A stretch of DNA of 64,000 bases from Kitasatospora herbaricolor (GTDB lineage: Bacteria > Actinomycetota > Actinomycetes > Streptomycetales > Streptomycetaceae), in contig NZ_JAUSVA010000002.1 of assembly GCF_030813695.1 (NCBI RefSeq), positions 4,712,001 to 4,776,000 on the forward strand, read 5' to 3'. Within the stretch, counting starts at the first letter, position 1, and every line of letters begins with the position of its first letter. The notes beneath the pieces are model-generated. The model saw only the letters and a list, made by a program, of their open reading frames with translations, ran no database searches and was not told the origin of the DNA. The translations under genes and the position numbers were made by a program. Below are positions 63,166 through 64,000 of this stretch, piece after piece.

Positions 63166-64000
63166 TTACGGGACGCCGAGCTCGAAGAGGATGTAGCCCG
63201 CGAACCAGCCGGAGGCGATCGCCGCGGAGCCGAGCACGGTGGCCAGCACCGGCCAGCTCAGCTTGCGCAGGGCGATGGCCAGCGGCACGAACAGCGGGAA
63301 GACCGGCAGCAGGTAGCGCGACACGTTGCCGAAGATCTGCGCGCTGCCCAGCACCGTCACCAGCGTGACCAGGGTGTAGACGATCAGGACCACCGGCGGG
63401 CGCAGCCGCAGCATCAGCACGATCAGGATCGGCAGGGCCAGCACGATCAGGACGGCCAGCATGTCCGGGATCGGGTACGCGAACGGGTAGTCGAACCGGC
63501 CGAGCATCACCCCGCGCATGGAGTTCCAGGTGCTCACGCCGTAGTCGAAGTAGTGCAGCCAGGCCTCGCGCTGGAGCTTGAAGTAGCCGCCCCAGTCACC
63601 CATCCGCCAGCCCACCCAGCCGACGTAGCCGATCAGGCCCAGCGGCGCCAGGAACATCGCCACCAGCGGGCGGACGACGCCGCTCTCCCGCCGGTACAGG
63701 TCGATCAGGGCCGCGATGCCGACCCCGGCGATCAGGGCCGCCGCGGTCGGCCGGTTGAGCCCGGCGACCAGGGTGACCACGCCGGCCGCCACCCAGCGCC
63801 TGGTCATCACCAGGTAGCAGGACCAGGCGGCGAGCGCGACGAAGGTGGAGTCGGAGTAGACCGCCCACTCGGCGCCGGAGCCGGGGATGACGGCCCACAG
63901 GCCGGCCGCGATCACGCCCGCCCGGGCGCCGGCCAGCCGCTCGGCCACGGCGAAGATGCCGGCCGCGGCGAACAGCGAGGCGACGATCGAGACCAGCATC
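63166..64000 (-). CDS. Polytopic membrane glycosyltransferase-like protein, C-terminal part
   Basis: At least 278 residues; the reading frame is still open at the right edge, so the true start is outside the window. It has about seven membrane spans with AGARAGVIAAGLWAVIPG, AEWAVYSDSTFVALAAWSCYLV, VAGLNRPTAAALIAG, a loop YFKLQREAWLHYFDYGVSTW, and the end RYLLPVFPLFVPLAIAL. This is like GT-C mannosyltransferases of the Gpi18/PIG-V kind, which use polyprenyl-phosphate sugars; the linked GT2-GtrA gene is consistent with this. The family assignment is tentative because the catalytic N-terminal loop is missing. Confidence 0.6.
   Translation of the reverse strand, partial: MLVSIVASLFAAAGIFAVAERLAGARAGVIAAGLWAVIPGSGAEWAVYSDSTFVALAAWSCYLVMTRRWVAAGVVTLVAGLNRPTAAALIAGVGIAALIDLYRRESGVVRPLVAMFLAPLGLIGYVGWVGWRMGDWGGYFKLQREAWLHYFDYGVSTWNSMRGVMLGRFDYPFAYPIPDMLAVLIVLALPILIVLMLRLRPPVVLIVYTLVTLVTVLGSAQIFGNVSRYLLPVFPLFVPLAIALRKLSWPVLATVLGSAAIASGWFAGYILFELGVP

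Overview
This is a high-GC actinobacterial chromosome segment centred on the replication origin. The gene order rsmG-jag-yidC-yidD-rnpA-rpmH / dnaA-oriC-dnaN-gnd-recF-dciA-gyrB-gyrA, the very long DnaA domain II, DLW-39, DUF5324, SrtE-type sortases, CrgA, GTG starts and the near absence of TTA codons all point to Streptomycetaceae (Streptomyces or Kitasatospora; the genus is not proven from this window). No mobile element, prophage, CRISPR array or biosynthetic cluster is visible.

Layout. 1-3081 (minus): 5' end of rsmG, a perfect parS palindrome, then jag, yidC, yidD, rnpA and rpmH. 3517-15677 (plus): dnaA, a 1.1-kb oriC full of DnaA boxes, dnaN, 6-phosphogluconate dehydrogenase, recF, a DciA-type helicase-loader homologue, gyrB and gyrA. 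15826-24948: small conserved actinobacterial genes (DUF3566, a cyclopropane-synthase-like methyltransferase, DUF6191, DLW-39, DUF5324, cyclophilin, rhomboid, crgA, DUF881, a 58-residue membrane protein), tRNA-Ile and tRNA-Ala, and a second DnaA-box cluster next to crgA. 25006-27568: pabA/trpG and two class E sortases. 28036-36863 (minus): the fhaA-fhaB-pstP-rodA-pbpA-pknB block that couples Ser/Thr phosphorylation to polar cell-wall synthesis. tRNA-Leu(CAG) follows.

37537-64000 is more variable: a NarL-type two-component pair, a DUF2156 lysyl-PG-synthase-like protein with a rhomboid-like neighbour, a large PAS/GAF/SpoIIE phosphatase with an anti-sigma-type kinase domain, a J-domain/rhodanese fusion, an overlapping DUF5819/HTTM pair, a FUSC membrane protein with a TTA codon, a TrmH methyltransferase, a two-repeat cell-wall hydrolase, an XRE-type regulator, a secreted sedolisin, an FAD monooxygenase, a GT2-GtrA glycosyltransferase, paaN with a TetR-type operator, and the 3' part of a polytopic membrane protein.

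The left half holds replication initiation, segregation, membrane insertion, division control and cell-wall kinase signalling. The observations most worth a second look are: a DnaA-trio-like element beside two tandem DnaA boxes in oriC; inverted DnaA-box pairs with a fixed 3-nt spacing recurring across the dnaA-dciA spacers; the DnaA-box cluster beside crgA; the J-domain/rhodanese fusion with an internal ribosome-binding site; the TTA codon in a probably leaderless FUSC gene; 11-bp phased repeats resembling a PHO box; and the DUF5819/HTTM pair. I did not find a clear wholly new multi-gene system.
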